Shown here one piece after another: positions 45,110 through 57,788 of a stretch of 64,000 nt of DNA; the first letter of the stretch is position 1, and each line of letters starts with the position of its first letter. Under the pieces are notes generated by a model that had not been told where the DNA came from, searched no databases, and worked only from the letters and a program-made list of their open reading frames with translations. The position numbers and the translations under genes were made by a program. This stretch comes from Epinephelus fuscoguttatus (lineage: Eukaryota > Chordata > Actinopteri > Perciformes > Serranidae), in contig NC_064770.1 of NCBI RefSeq assembly GCF_011397635.1, positions 35,984,598 to 36,048,597 on the forward strand, written 5' to 3'.

Positions 45110-47740
45110 AAGTGAATGAATGACTGAAATGAATGCTAATAAACAGTGTGTCACTACAGCTCCCATCACTGTTGATGCGCAGAGCAGCCATCTTGGATTT
45201 TGAGGTTAGGGTAGTTGAGGTTATTTCCGTGATTTTCCAAGTCGGAAATCAGACTTCAGAGGCGTTGCAGTTAAAATTTTCCGACTGGGAAATAACAGCA
45301 TAATCAGCTTCCTCAAATTCAGTTATGGCTTTTGGTTTTCCCACCTCAAGATTTTCAGTGGCTCCCTCTGGCCACACCTATGGAACATTTCCAAGGGCAC
45401 CACTGCTTCTGATATGTCACGAATACCCACAAACAACAGCAGTCAGCGGACTGAGCAGTCAGATTCTCCTTCAGACAAGACCAAGTGAATCCAAAGTAGT
45501 GGGAAACACTTGGAAAAGAGAGCATGGTGTTTTGTGTTTTGATAGATAACTGTGATTATTTCTTTAAAAAGCATCTGCCACCTCCTCACCTCAGCACAGA
45601 GACAGAACAGTAGTTCCAGGCTGCCGTCCAGGTTTATCTCATGAAGACAATCCAAACAATGAACGGTGGCCAGTATCTGTGTTGAAGGCCCCACTCACTG
45701 TTTGCTGTATTCAAAGTTCCCTGAAGCACCACTGGATGGCTCTAGTTGACAAATAGCTATAGAAAACAGCTTGATGCACAACTGGCCGCCCCGAAGCTCA
45801 CACTGTCCGTGACAGGTGTTTGGTCAGTCTAATAAAACATGTTGTAGCCAAAATGTGAGTTTTAAAACAAGACTGACAATATAGATGAATCACTTATTGG
45901 CATTTTATCAATCACATGTGACCCTCTGTGATTGTACAGTATGTCCCACAGTCTCCTGAGCATTATCAACAGACTTCCAGAGCGGGAATGTCCTGACCAG
46001 GTCACACTTGTTTGTGATTTCCCCCTCGGGAAAAAAAAAAAAACTTTAGCAGGTTTCTGTCAAAAGCCTTGCTGTCATAGTATCAACATGATGTCACACA
46101 CGTACTCCCTTTCCTTGGTATTCTGCGCTGCTCCCTGTTCACACGTCCCCTTCCTGCATTCTTTGTTGCTGTCACAAATCAAACTGTAGCGACCAATCAC
46201 AGCCACACACACTGCCCACTGCTTCCTGTTTACTCTGGCAAACCCAGCCAGTGTACCAAGTCCACTGTGTGCTCGTCGAAACACCTGCACGGGATGAAAT
46301 ATCTGCTGCACTTCTGGTTCCTTCCATCCATCCAAAACCAGTCTGGTCACAGCACCGCCTCAGATGTGGCTTTACCATATTTGTCTGGCCAGAGTTCCTG
46401 TTTGTCTGGATGGTTTTCTGGCCAGAGGAATGCACATGTTTACCCATTCCCCTCCTATTACAACTCATATACTTCACTGACAGCTTCACTTATCTCTCTC
46501 TCTCTCTCGGTCGATTATAGCTGAACTTTGACTGTGTGTTTTCATAGTTTCCTGTAGTTTCTATCTGTTGGTACAGGCCCACGTGGAAACACTGTTTTTA
46601 ATTGAGAAAAAAAATCACTATCTCAGTTGTTTGCTAACAAATGTTTGCTTCAGGACTAGGGTCTCAGGTTGAGTAACCCAGGACTGCATAAAAACACCTG
46701 GGAGGAAGTGAGGTTCATGACTTGTGGGGGGCTCAGCGGGGAAGTTAGTCACTCGCTGAGGGATAGGTCAGGGCTGACTAATGCTTGAGTGGCAGGAGGT
46801 GTGGTGTAGGGGCTCTGGCGAGGCAAGGCTCGAGCGGAGGCTGACTATTTTTGGCCGGCTCCTCTTCCTCCACGCTAATTCCTCTTTTCACCCGTTCTCT
46901 CTTTCCTTATTCCCCAGATGTGTTTCCTTCCTGAAAGTCAAAAGGCTTTACTTCTCCTCTTTTCCAACCCCTCACTGACGCACTTGCATCCCTCTGGGGG
47001 GAACTAGGAGGGTGGAGGTGGGAGGGCCAGCAGCTAAGATTGAGTAATTATTCCTTTTTTTGAAGCTTGCGGTTTTCTTGTTTGGAAAAAAAAAACGGGG
47101 ATGGTTCCTTCTTTTTGAATTTTTTGAGTGCAAAGAGTAAACTATCTGCTGCGTTCTACAACCGGCGAGGTCACATAGTTTACTGAAATTCCTCTGAATA
47201 GTAGACAAGACCAACATGTTTTGCATATTTGCTTTTATATCCTAAAGTCCCTCTCCACTCAGAAATGTTTCGCTTATTGTTACATCACTTGGATGTTTGA
47301 CCTTCACTCTGCAGATTTATGTGCAGTTTGACACTAAAAGCCTGTTTTCACATTCATCAGGAGGAAAGTTTCTTTAAGCACGTTCACGTATGAGCTTGAT
47401 TTTCTGACACCAAAACTACTGCATTCTTCATTTTTAGACTTTACTAATCAAGACTTTCACACTATAAACTCAGTTTGTCTGCTGCATTAGGACTGTGTGG
47501 GTGTGGTTTGACTAGATCTGATTGACAGCAACCACACAACCCACCAACTGTCATCAGTTTCTAATTCAAACGTTGAATTAAAAGAGCGCGGGGAAAAACA
47601 GAAATACAGAAAAATGCTCACGTGAAGCAACTGAAACCTCTAACTCCTCCAACTCCTCCTCTAACTGGCAGAAAATAGTGCGTTCATGTTGGATCCTATC
47701 ACTTATAATAAGGAGCTGATAATGAGTTTTAAAGGGGCAG
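45110..47740. other. Intergenic stretch, no gene recognised
   Basis: Several overlapping open frames at 45.3-46.5 kb on both strands have no recognisable domain and no splice partners. TATCTCTCTCTCTCTCT at about 46492 is a short CT run. No TIRs found. Confidence 0.4.
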
Positions 47741-48945
47741 TTTAACATTATTTGAAGTGGGGTTGTATGAGGTACTTATCCATAGTCAGTGTACCTACAG
47801 TAGCTGTCAGTTGGCACATCCCCAGTTTGGAGAAGCAGACAGGAGTACTGCCACAGAAGCTGAGCAATGTACTGCTGTGTGAACGCTATAGTTAGAATAT
47901 TTTCAACTCTTTACCTTGACCTCAGACAGGAAAGCCATTAAAGGCTTCACCTCCCCATCTATGCCCTCATCAGAGTTGCCAGACTCCATTGAGAAAAACA
48001 GTCATTTAAGCTAGCTGCACACAGGAGCTGCTGGTCTACTGCTGCCTCCATCAGTTAGTTAGTCTGTGTTATTAGCCCCTTTTACACTGCAAGATTTCCT
48101 GCGAATGTTGGGCCGTTTTGCCGGCAAGCTGCGAGCGTTTAGACACACAGAGCCGGATTGGCGAGTTGATCCGAGGTGCCCAATTTTCCGCCTCGTAGGG
48201 TAGACATATTGGTGGAACCCTTTTAGTTTAAACAGACCGAGGCGGGCTTCCACCACAGGAGGGGCTGTTGATGACGCCGCACGTGCGAGCCACTGGAGGT
48301 GGATAAACAGGAAACAGCTGATAGCAGGAATTAGCGAGCAGCTAGTAGCAAGAGGGAAACACAAACCTGACAGACACTGTAAAGATGAGCAACCGGGGAG
48401 ACAAGGAATTGCGCACCCTCCTTGTCCTCACAAACGAAGAGGCCATTAACTGCAGATGACGGGGACGGTGAAGGACGGGCCGACTTATGAGAGAATCGCC
48501 GAAGGACTGAGCAGCCGCAGCTTCCCTCCCACATCACTGTTTACGTCACACGTTGAGCTACATGTTGTGTTACTTGCTCACGCCCCCCATTGCCCCGAAA
48601 AAGGGCCAGCAGCTCCTGTGTTCAGCGATGTTAAATTACTATTTTTCTCAATGGAGTCTGGCTTTGAAGAGAGCGATATAACAGCTTCAGTCCCCTGTTT
48701 GAAATGGCTGCCTGATGGCAAGGTAAAACAGTGAAAATATTCTAAATATAGTGTACACTTAACTGATACTGATTGTTTTTGGTGGCTAAAATCTGTTTTG
48801 CTGCTTCCCCCGTCCACAGCTGTACAGTGCTAAGCATCTGTGACAGTATCCCTGCCAACTCTTTTGTAGGTAACACACTGACTATGGATAAGTACCTCAC
48901 TCAGCCCCCACTTCAAAAGATCCAAACTATCTCTTTGACTCCTTG
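47730..48945. mobile_element. Inverted-repeat-bounded element carrying a Harbinger fragment
   Basis: GAAGTGGGGTTGTATGAGGT and CTTATCCATAGTCAGTGT near 47755-47795 are inverted at about 48878-48918 (ACACTGACTATGGATAAG, CCCCCACTTC). The interior from 48062 begins with a different terminus-like sequence (CCCTTTTACACTGCAAGA) and holds the Myb-like ORF fragment listed separately, so this is a MITE family copy with a second transposon inside. Related partial copies: about 49000-49165, 49400-49530, 50455-50510. Confidence 0.5.
48385..48540 (+). pseudogene. Harbinger Myb/SANT-like protein fragment
   Basis: One frame reads MSNRGDKELRTLLVLTNEEA then IN (from about 48385); a second frame reads MTGTVKDGPTYERIAEGLSS then RSF (from 48456). 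Together they resemble the N-terminus of Harbinger-encoded Myb-like proteins (trihelix with a YERIAE-L---G pattern), broken by a frameshift and truncated. Confidence 0.6.
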
Positions 48946-50497
48946 GGAGGGTGCTGATGGGAAACCATCATACACCTGACTAATTTCCCCAAAGGAAACT
49001 AAATGTTCCCTTGTACTGCCATGGAAGCTAAGCAATGTACTGCTGTTGATGGGGGGCAGCAGTGTACGCCATATTTAGAATATTTTTACCAGTTCACCTT
49101 GCCGTCAGACAGCCCTCTCCAACAGGGAACTGAAATCATTACCTGTATATACTTTACAAAACCCATAGGCGTAGATATCGGGGGGGCCGCAGGGGGACAT
49201 GTGCCCCTCGTAATTTAAAAGATGTGCATCTGTACCTCGAAGTAAAAACATAGATGTAGAAGAGGTGTTTTATTTTGACAAAATTAAAGACATTGTCACT
49301 GTAAATTGATGCAGAAAATAAAAATGATGCATAAAAGTTCACCAGAATTCACCCCCCTCAATGTTGAAATGAAATCTACACCCTTAGTCCCACCTTAAAA
49401 ATCTATGTCTGTACGAGCATATGCTATACTGAGAGTATCTTACTGCTTTACCTTTCTGTCAGACAGCCCATTCTCATGGGGAACCCACCAACGGCTTCAG
49501 TTCCCATCTATGCTCTTGCTAGGAGTGGGGCGATTCATTGACGATTACGAAAATTTGCAAAACGTGCATTGGTGCATCGTAAAAAAGTAGGCTGCATCTG
49601 GTGAAAGCATGGATTCCTGAAGAGACCGAGCTGCAGTTGAAGACCTCGCCTACAAAGTGAAAATGACTTCTCACAGGAGCGCACAGACACGTGAAGTGAA
49701 AGCATCCCGGGGCGCTTTGTCAAGACATCAGCAGAGAGCACCGTCCTGTTAACATTTTGTCCCCACCCAAGCATGATATATTAGGATTATCAGCACGTGT
49801 TTCTGTTGGTAGTAGCCACTTAAACTTTCTGCACGGCCGCTAATGACACCACATGCATCATCTGACATTGTTGTTCAGCTGTTTTATATTTCCTGTTTAC
49901 TTTAACAGGCATGTGCGAGCGACAAAACAGCTTCAACTAACAGACCATTGTTACAGTCTGTGACTTCTGTTACAGTCTGTAAATCGTTTCAGTTACTCTT
50001 CTCACTCCGCACTGATGCAAAATACATTTGCCAGTTATTATCTTGAGTGCATATTACTCCAGTATCTAAATAAATCCATGTCATAATCATTTTCAGTTTT
50101 AAGTCAAGTACTTAACCTTTGTGCGCTGCTAAGAAAAAACTTCCTACATATTCATTATGACCACAAAATATCAAAGGACCATATGGGCCACATTTTTAAA
50201 AAGGGTTTTTCATTTCATTCTTTTTATTGAAATATTTTTTAATAAGTTTAAATCATTATTTAATCATGCGCTTTGAGTTACTGTCAGTTTTCCCAGTCTG
50301 GAAGTCACTTCTCTGATTATTGTGACGCCACATTAATGCAGGGAAAATCTGTTTTGTTGCCGACCCTCTTCACAGCAGTACATTGTTCAGCTTCCGTGGC
50401 GTCTCCCTGCCTGCTAATCTAAACTGAGGGCGTGCCAACAGACATCTACTGTATGTGATATACTGTAATATACTGACTATGGTTATTTACCTCCTGC

Positions 50498-51242
50498 AAC
50501 CCCCTTCACACACAAATAGGATTGGAGACAAGGGGAAACCCTAGCGGAGGCCAACACCCACCACTTTGGTCATACAGGGACCGGATGGCTCGTAGCAGTG
50601 ACCCCAGTACCCCTAAGTCCCACAGTAACCACCACAAGACTCCCCGAGGGACACGATCGTAAGCCTTCTCCAAGTCCACAAAGCACATGTAGACTGGATG
50701 GACAAACTCCCACGACCCCTCTAGCAGCCTTGCAAGAGTAAAGAGCTGGTCCACTGTTCCACGGCCAGGACAGAATCCGCATTGCTCCTCCTGAATCCGA
50801 GGTTCGACAATCGGTCGAAGCTTCCTTTCCAGCACCCTGGAGTAGGCCTTTCCCGGGAGGCTGAGCAGTGTGATACCCCAGTGGTTGGAGCACCTTTTTG
50901 GAAAGTGAAGCTTTCGATTTACTGGTACATCTACGTCCCAACCCTCACCTCTGGGTAGTGACCGCAAGAATGAGATTGCGGATACAAGCAGCCGAAATGA
51001 GTTTCCTCCGTGGGAGTAGAGCCACTGTTCCTTTGGATCAAAGGGGTCAGTTCTGATCAGGCGCTTCCCGTTGGGGGATCCGTGTTCCGGGCATGTCTGG
51101 TAGGGCTTGGGGTCTCTCAGGAGGAGCTGGAAAGCATTGCTGGGGAGAGAGACATCTGGGGTGCTTTGTTTGGCCTGCTGCCCCTGCAACCCGGCCCCAG
51201 ATAAGCAGATGAAAATGGATGGATGGATGGAACCCCACTTCA
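50498..51242. mobile_element. Rex3 insertion with inverted halves and target-site duplication
   Basis: Left half 50509 to about 50900 encodes Rex3 reverse transcriptase on the minus strand (HWGITLLSLPGKAYSRVLER, QEEQCGFCPGRGTVDQLFTL, MCFVDLEKAYDRVPRGVL). Right half about 50905-51230 is the Rex3 3' end on the plus strand ([15 protein letters not shown], then the UTR and GGATGGATGG tail). AACCCC(A)CTTCA borders both ends (50498-50508 and 51231-51242; one indel). The insertion interrupts a copy of the MITE family seen at 48.9 kb. RT catalytic FADD-type motif not present. Confidence 0.88.
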
Positions 51243-51279
51243 AAGAATCCGGACTATCCCTTTAAGGATCATTAACAAA

Positions 51280-53017
51280 TGATGGGAATTCCATATCAGA
51301 CAGAGATTATCATTCCAGACAGAGTATTCTTTTGTCTTAAAACATGTCTAGAGAGGGCTCTTCAAGTGTCTGCACGTGTACCTTTACATTTGTACCTTAT
51401 GTTCTTATTTTTAGGTCAAAGTTCAGCCAGGAACAAAGTGTGAAAACCTACTCCCTGAACGTCCTCACATGCCAGCATGTGAATGAACGATGTGGTGCAG
51501 AGAGACAAAGAAATGCTGCACCTTTAAATGAAAGAATGCCAACAATGCGCGGCTGTGCCCAGGCATTTGGAGCTGGAATGTGTTGGAAAGCTGGCAGCGG
51601 TTTATTTTCCCCTACAGCTTTCCCAGGTGTTACAGGGAAAGGAAAACAACAAAACCACGGAACAGAGATGGACAGGCCAAGAATAAAAAAGTAGGCGTGT
51701 GGAGGAGGGTGAAAAACACCCAGGAGTGTGATCAGAAAGCCCCTTTCTAGACATGAGGTCACCAGTGTAGGTACGCTTTGTCAGGACATGTTAAACAGAT
51801 TTATAGTCCTCTCTGCCTTATCAGCTGTCTCCTCCCTCACACTCACACAGATTTATGTCTGGTAGTCAATAATAATCACCTGGCAGGGAGTGTTCATTTG
51901 GAAATACACGCGAATACAAACAGGTTGTTGACCCACAGAACGGGCGTCTGCCTTTAAAAACCGGCTCTCAGCTGAATTGTAGCATGTGTTAAACACATTT
52001 ATCCAGCACGAGAGAGAACATACAGCCAGTTAGCTCAGCTCCTCTCGGGTGACTCAGACATTGTTGTGTCTGTGCCACTTAAAAACAGCAAAGTTTTACT
52101 CATGTTGTGTAACAGGCACTTAATGACCCTCATATTTATTGATCTAAATCTTAATGTGACTCATGGCAGCAGCAGAAACTGCAGCTCTGTTCTTTACAGG
52201 CCTGACCCACTGTAACATCAAACCAGAGGCCGAGGAAGAGGAGAAGGAGGAGGAGGAGGAGGGATCAGCTGTGATGTGGCAGCAGGCTGCCCCGTCAAGT
52301 GTTGTCATGGTATCTGCAAAACAGGTGTGCTCTGCTCACTTGTGCTTTCGCTGCACAATTAAGTTTTGATTTACTCCTTGTTTGTGTTTTCGATAAGTCC
52401 CTATCTCGGTCTCTGCCTCTCTTTGTGTCTCGCTTTCTGTTTCGCTGCCTCACCCTCTCTGCCTCACACACGCACACAAACAGGCAGCACATGGCCAGCG
52501 CGAGTGAGTCACAGTGGTCTGGTAACAAGTGCCTCTTCTCAGGGAGAGTCCCTCCATGTGTCCTTGTGATTAGGGCCAATCCCCTCGAGCGTATCAGGTG
52601 CACTGCTCCTCTGGGCAACGTGAGACTTGTCGCTTCCATTGTGTGCTGGTTTAAATCCAACAGAGAGCAACCGTGGTTTTGTTGTTTTTGGCACAGTTTT
52701 TTGACATGACACTTGTGCATCTAAAAATAGAAATATTGAAGTGTATTCTATGAGACACTGGGACTCTGGAGGATGCAGCTACTTGGATGTCTCGCTGACA
52801 GTATGCACAGAGAGTCGACCTGCCCAGAAGCAACCGGCCCTGTGCCAGCTACACACAACACGCAAAATGATCGAGATAGAATGAGATATATCGGCTCTTA
52901 AAAAATTAATACTGGTTACAAATTATCCTGGGACACATTAAATGCATAAAACACAGTATGGATGTAGTTCTTTCATAACCAGACTGATGCTGTGTCTAAA
53001 ATCAGATACCTCTGTAC
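51280..53017. other. Intergenic stretch, no gene recognised
   Basis: Contains a short GAGGAGGAGG purine run (about 52230-52262) and CT-rich sequence around 52400-52460. Open frames on both strands at 52.3-52.7 kb lack known domains. No TIR structure noted. Confidence 0.4.
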
Positions 53018-53556
53018 TTCCATCCATCCATTTACAACTGCTTATCCGAAGCCGGGTCGCGGGGGCAGCAGGGTGAGCAAAGTATTCCAGACGTCTCTCT
53101 CCCCAGCAACGTTTTCCAGCTCCTCCTGGAGGACCCTGAGGTGTTCCCAGGCCAGAGATATGTAATCTGGGTCTGCCCCGGGGCCTCCTACCAGTGGGAC
53201 GTGCCTGGAACACCTCTAACAGGAGGCGCCCAGGAGGATCCTGATCAGATGCCCGAACCACCTCTGAGCTCCCTCCAGATGTCGGAGCTCCTCAGCTTCT
53301 CTCTAAGGCTGAGCCCAGACACCCCACAGAGGAAACTCACTTTGGCTGCTCCCCGATCTCATTCTTTCAGTCACTACCCAGAGCTCATGACCATAGGTGA
53401 GGGTTGGGACGTAGATGGACCAGTAAATTGAAAGCTTTGCCTTCTGACTCAGTGCACACATCACTGCAGAAGTGGCGCCAAACCGCCGATCCATCTCACA
53501 CTCCATTCTACCCTCACTCGTGAACAAGACCCTGAGATACTTGAACTTGTCACAAT
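53018..53556 (-). mobile_element. Rex3 3' fragment
   Basis: Minus-strand Rex3: the tail CCATCCATCCATTTACAACT at the left end, then the 3' UTR, then coding remnants [49 protein letters not shown] and [11 protein letters not shown]. 5' truncated; no inversion in this copy. Confidence 0.85.
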
Positions 53557-53559
53557 GTA

Positions 53560-56260
53560 AAATGCCATAGGCTTGTGCTAATAATGTTAGCATGTTATAT
53601 CTGTTTGGAAAACGTGTTTAGTTTAAGACAGTTTTTTTGTCAGTGAACCTTGTGAGCTGTAATGGAGCCAAACTTTGTAAACTTACCTTTGTTAAATGTT
53701 GCTGTTGTCCCTGGCTTCATATGAGTAGAGGAAAAGTCTGCTAGCTGCCAGGCTAATTTATTCAATGTAAAATACCATAGGCTTGTGCTAATAACGTTAG
53801 CATGTTGTATTTGTGGGGAAAATGTGTCCAGATAAAGACAAGTGTTTGTCTGTGAATGCTGCGAGTTATAGTGAAGCTGATTTGTGTACTTGTGTGCGAA
53901 ATTTTCGCTATTAAGCCATGTTTAATGTGTGTTTTGAATCAACTAGCTAGTGTTTTGGAGGTGTAACTGCAGAGTGACACAGACACACCACTGCACAAGT
54001 ATAAATGCTCACAACGGCATAGGTCATGTGCGTAGGCTGCGGCATAGAGCCGGCGCACAAGCATAAATCCCGCTTAAGTCCTCTCTTTACCAATCAACAG
54101 ACTGCAGTGTTTCTTGCTCCTCCTTTTAGTATCAGATCAGTGTGCTAGGTGCCTCAACAGAGGGGTAACTGGAAATGGTAAAAAACAGAATGGCTCTATT
54201 GGTACCATCCACAACCTTTTACAATGGAAACGCAAAAATAACTGTTCTAATGTGAACCAAACTGAGTTGGACTACTTGGTGAAAATGGAGCTTTTCAGTT
54301 TCTACCAAGTGGTGGATCAACTGAACAACACACAGATCAACATTGCCTCCACAGAGCTAGCATGGCTAAAAATAAATACTACATGACATTGTTATTAACT
54401 GTCATATACTGCAATTAAACATTTCTTTTTACAGAAGGGTTATTGAGAATAATTTTGTACGAAGCGTTACATTTACAAATCACCATGAGTCCCAGTCCAG
54501 GTCATGATTAAACCATGAAAGTGTTTAAAGCTAGACACTTAGTTTAGATGATTTAGTTAAGAAGTCGAGAATCTGTATAAATAAACCTGACTTGAATTTA
54601 CTGCATTGCATTTTTCACTGTAGCTCACTTTTATGCACCACTTGTTTATTCTCTACAAGCTCTTTGAGGCCTACTAATTCATGTTTGTTTATTTTATTGC
54701 CATATAACGGGAGCAGTTCATCGCTGTCATCAGTTGCAAGTACCATATAATATCTGCAAATATCACCTCTTGAAGTGCGGCTTAAAGGTGTTTGAATACA
54801 GTGCTATTTAGTGGTTATGAATGCAGTAATTATTGTGCAGAACTAATAACAGGTTCAAGGCATAATACTTAAGCCTGCTCCTCCCAGCACATGTTCACAA
54901 ACCAGCAAACACACTGATACACCCACGGTGGACTGGAACAATAATGGAGTGTGCTGTACGCTTCACCTTGTCGTCATCAGTCAGGTGTATCTTTGCTCCA
55001 CCCTGTTTGCCTTTTCAGACGAATTCCACACACCCTTTACAAGAATATCGTGTCCTACAGGGGTGCTCGATGTGGAACAGGACTTGGTGGCGTGGTAACA
55101 CTGGTGTTAGCTGGCAGGACTGACTGGGTCAGGGTGTGTGGCTAACAAGACGGGGCCTGCAGGAAGGCCTGTTAGCCCAGTAAAGTGAGCCATCAATGTC
55201 AGTACTGCTGGGAACTAGTGAAGTTACAGCTGAGGTGGTAACTGTCATGTTTCTCTGTCTGTGTGTGTTTGTGTGTTGGTTTGGGGATTTAAGTAATGTG
55301 TAAAACCAGGTTTATAGTCCTCTGTTGAATCAAAGCTATACCTACTAGGCTTTACACCCTGATGTGCACCTCTCCAGTACTATGACTACAAGTCACAGCG
55401 ACACAGACCTCCTGTCTGTTTCTGTAAGCTGAAACCATTTCCATCAGTGGAAACAAAGCTTTGATTTACTTTAATTTCACAGATAAGAAACAATAAATTG
55501 TGAAGACAATAAAGCCTCCACAAAATAACATTCTAAGTCCTGTGTATGATTTATCCTGGCTTCATATGAGCAGAGGAAAAGTCCGCTAGGTTCATTTAAA
55601 CAATAGGATTTGTCATAGGCTTATGCTAATAATGTTAGCATGTTGTATATGTAGGGAAAACGTGTCTAATATAAGACAAGTGTTGTGTTGGGGAACCTTG
55701 ATGTATTATGTCACCTTTGTTAAATGTTGCTGTTCTTCCTGGGTTCATATGAGTAGAGGAAAAGTCTGTTAGCTGTGAGGCTAATTTATGCAATGGATAA
55801 TGTCATGGGCTAATGCTAATAATGTTAGCATGTTCTATATGTGGGGAAATGTGTCTTATAGAAGACAAGTGTTGTGTTGCCTTTTTCAAATGTTGCTGTT
55901 GTTCCCGGCATCACATAAGAAGACGAAAAGTCCACTAGCTGCAAGGCTAATTTATGCAATAGGAAATGTAGTAAGCTTATGCTAATAATGTTAGCATGTT
56001 GTATTATTTGGGTGAACTTTGTTGTGTTATGTCACCTTTGTTAAATGTTACTGTTCTCCCTGGGTTCATATGATTAGAGGAAAAGTCCACTAGCTGCTAG
56101 GCTAATTTATGTGATGTGAAATGCCATAGGCTTATGCTAATATTGTTAGCATGTTGTAAATGTGGTTAAAACAAAAGATATTTGTTTTGTCTCTGAACCT
56201 TGTGAGTTATAAAAAAGATTAATTTTGTACTTTTGTTTAACATTGTCACTATTAAGCCAT
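53560..56260. repeat. Degenerate tandem repeat field (GCTAATAATGTTAGCATGTT units)
   Basis: Units containing CATATGAGTAGAGGAAAAGT(C), GCTAATTTATGCAAT, CATAGGCTTATGCTAAT and GTTAGCATGTTGTA occur at about 53570, 53780, 55618, 55809, 55977 and 56130, spaced roughly 150-210 bp, with an unrelated 1.7-kb insertion from about 53.9 to 55.5 kb. The core GCTAATAATGTTAGC is itself an imperfect palindrome. Confidence 0.65.
54050..55540. other. Non-repeat stretch inside the tandem field
   Basis: One open frame at 54114-54386 (plus; QSTG-poor, Asn-rich) has no recognisable domain or partner exon. I see no gene here. Confidence 0.4.
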
Positions 56261-57788
56261 GTTTTTAACATGTGCTAGTTGAATAAGTTAAACTTTATTG
56301 CTCTCTACAGAAACCTCACCGCCATGTAGCATTTTTTCTTATTTAATTTAATTTATTTTTTTTAATTAATTTTATATACTTTATACTTTGTTTCGAGGTG
56401 TAATTGCAAAATGACGCAGACACACCACCGCATTAGTATAAATGTTCTGAGTATCTGAGTAGAGACTACGTACAGCTACCCAGTCAGGGTACCTGACCTG
56501 GCCTAAAATGGGTGTCTTATCCTGGGCCTATTTGAGTAAAACCACCCGTGTGGGCAATTGGCATGGGGCCATTATGGAACCCTTGAACAATCCCATATAG
56601 GGCCCATTCTTCGGCTCATTTACTACTCACGTGGGCCTGCACACAAATGTTGTGTGTCATGTAAGCAATAGACGTTAGGAATGATTCCAGTCACCATGAG
56701 CATGTGATTGTTGTATTAAGCTACATGTGAAAATATGTAAAGCTATTCTTCATTAGCCAGCGACAACACTGATCCCAGAAGCCACTCTTCTTGACCGTTT
56801 GCTGGGTGTGAGACCAGATTCTAATGAATTATGAACACATGCCAAAAACAGTCAACCACACCTTTAACCTTGCACAACTTCCCTATTCTTTCTGCCCACA
56901 TACTCTCAGCACACACACCCAGACAATCCTCACCCTTCAGTCCTGCGCTCAGCCTTCTGCAGCCAGCTTAGCTTAATTGATGCCCTTCCCTAACAGCACT
57001 AAATTACACAGCCGGGCTTTGAGGGCAGAGAGTGGGTTGTCAACAAGTGTGGCCTGAGTGAAGCTGCGGCCCTTCACCCATAGTGACACTCCACCTGACT
57101 CAGCAGCACGCAGGCAATGTTTACTGGACCTGTCCACCGCAATCAACACGCCCGCAACTGGCCTGACTGTAATTCCACCGTTAACCTCGTCACTGCCGAG
57201 AGAGGGGAGACTGGGGGAGGGGGAGGCTCCTCTCCCTCCCTCTTTGTCCTTCCTCATTCACATCAGGGTGCATCAGTTGGGCAACAATAAGGCTCACACG
57301 CACAGTGCAAACACTTCATGCAAACACAATGGAAGTATTTGCTTAATTGTCCTGCTAAACTGAATTTCATTTCATTTCATTGTCTGCACATAATGCACAG
57401 GAAGTCAAATTCAGTTTTTTAAATTCAAAATTTAAAATAAAAATGGAAAATGTGTTTAGGCTTGCATACATTTTACTAGCAGAAAAATAATTTGAGTGTA
57501 TTTGCATTTTCTTTTTCTGACTGTGTTTCATGATTTATGGTTTAAAAAAAAAAAGTTTTATATTATTGTTATGCTATACTGCCCAGTCACCAGATTGTTG
57601 GCATTGTACGTTTCTGCAAACCAGGGATATGTTACATTCGCACATTTCATATGTATCATATCAACGTTTCTAAAGTGATGTATTATATGAGCTGACTTTG
57701 TTATCTGGAGGTGGAGGGGATGGTGTGCCACCTAGGTGAGACACCTGCCAAGCTGTTCATGACCAATTAACAACTTAAGTGGTATTAA
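56261..57788. other. Intergenic stretch, no gene recognised
   Basis: Includes a low-complexity TTTAATTTAATTTA segment (about 56340-56380) and a more complex, GC-balanced block at about 56860-57300. No coding or transposon signature. Confidence 0.4.

Noticed and set aside
44297..45169. Functional Tc1 transposase
   Set aside because: The frame is broken repeatedly, parts are deleted and the right terminal repeat is missing.
45325..46524. Cluster of 80-105 codon ORFs on both strands as a spliced gene upstream of hook2
   Set aside because: No shared domain, no matching splice phases and no homology I recognise.
50506..51243. 245-codon minus-strand ORF as a host gene
   Set aside because: It is Rex3 reverse transcriptase fused by chance to the antisense of an oppositely oriented Rex3 3' end.
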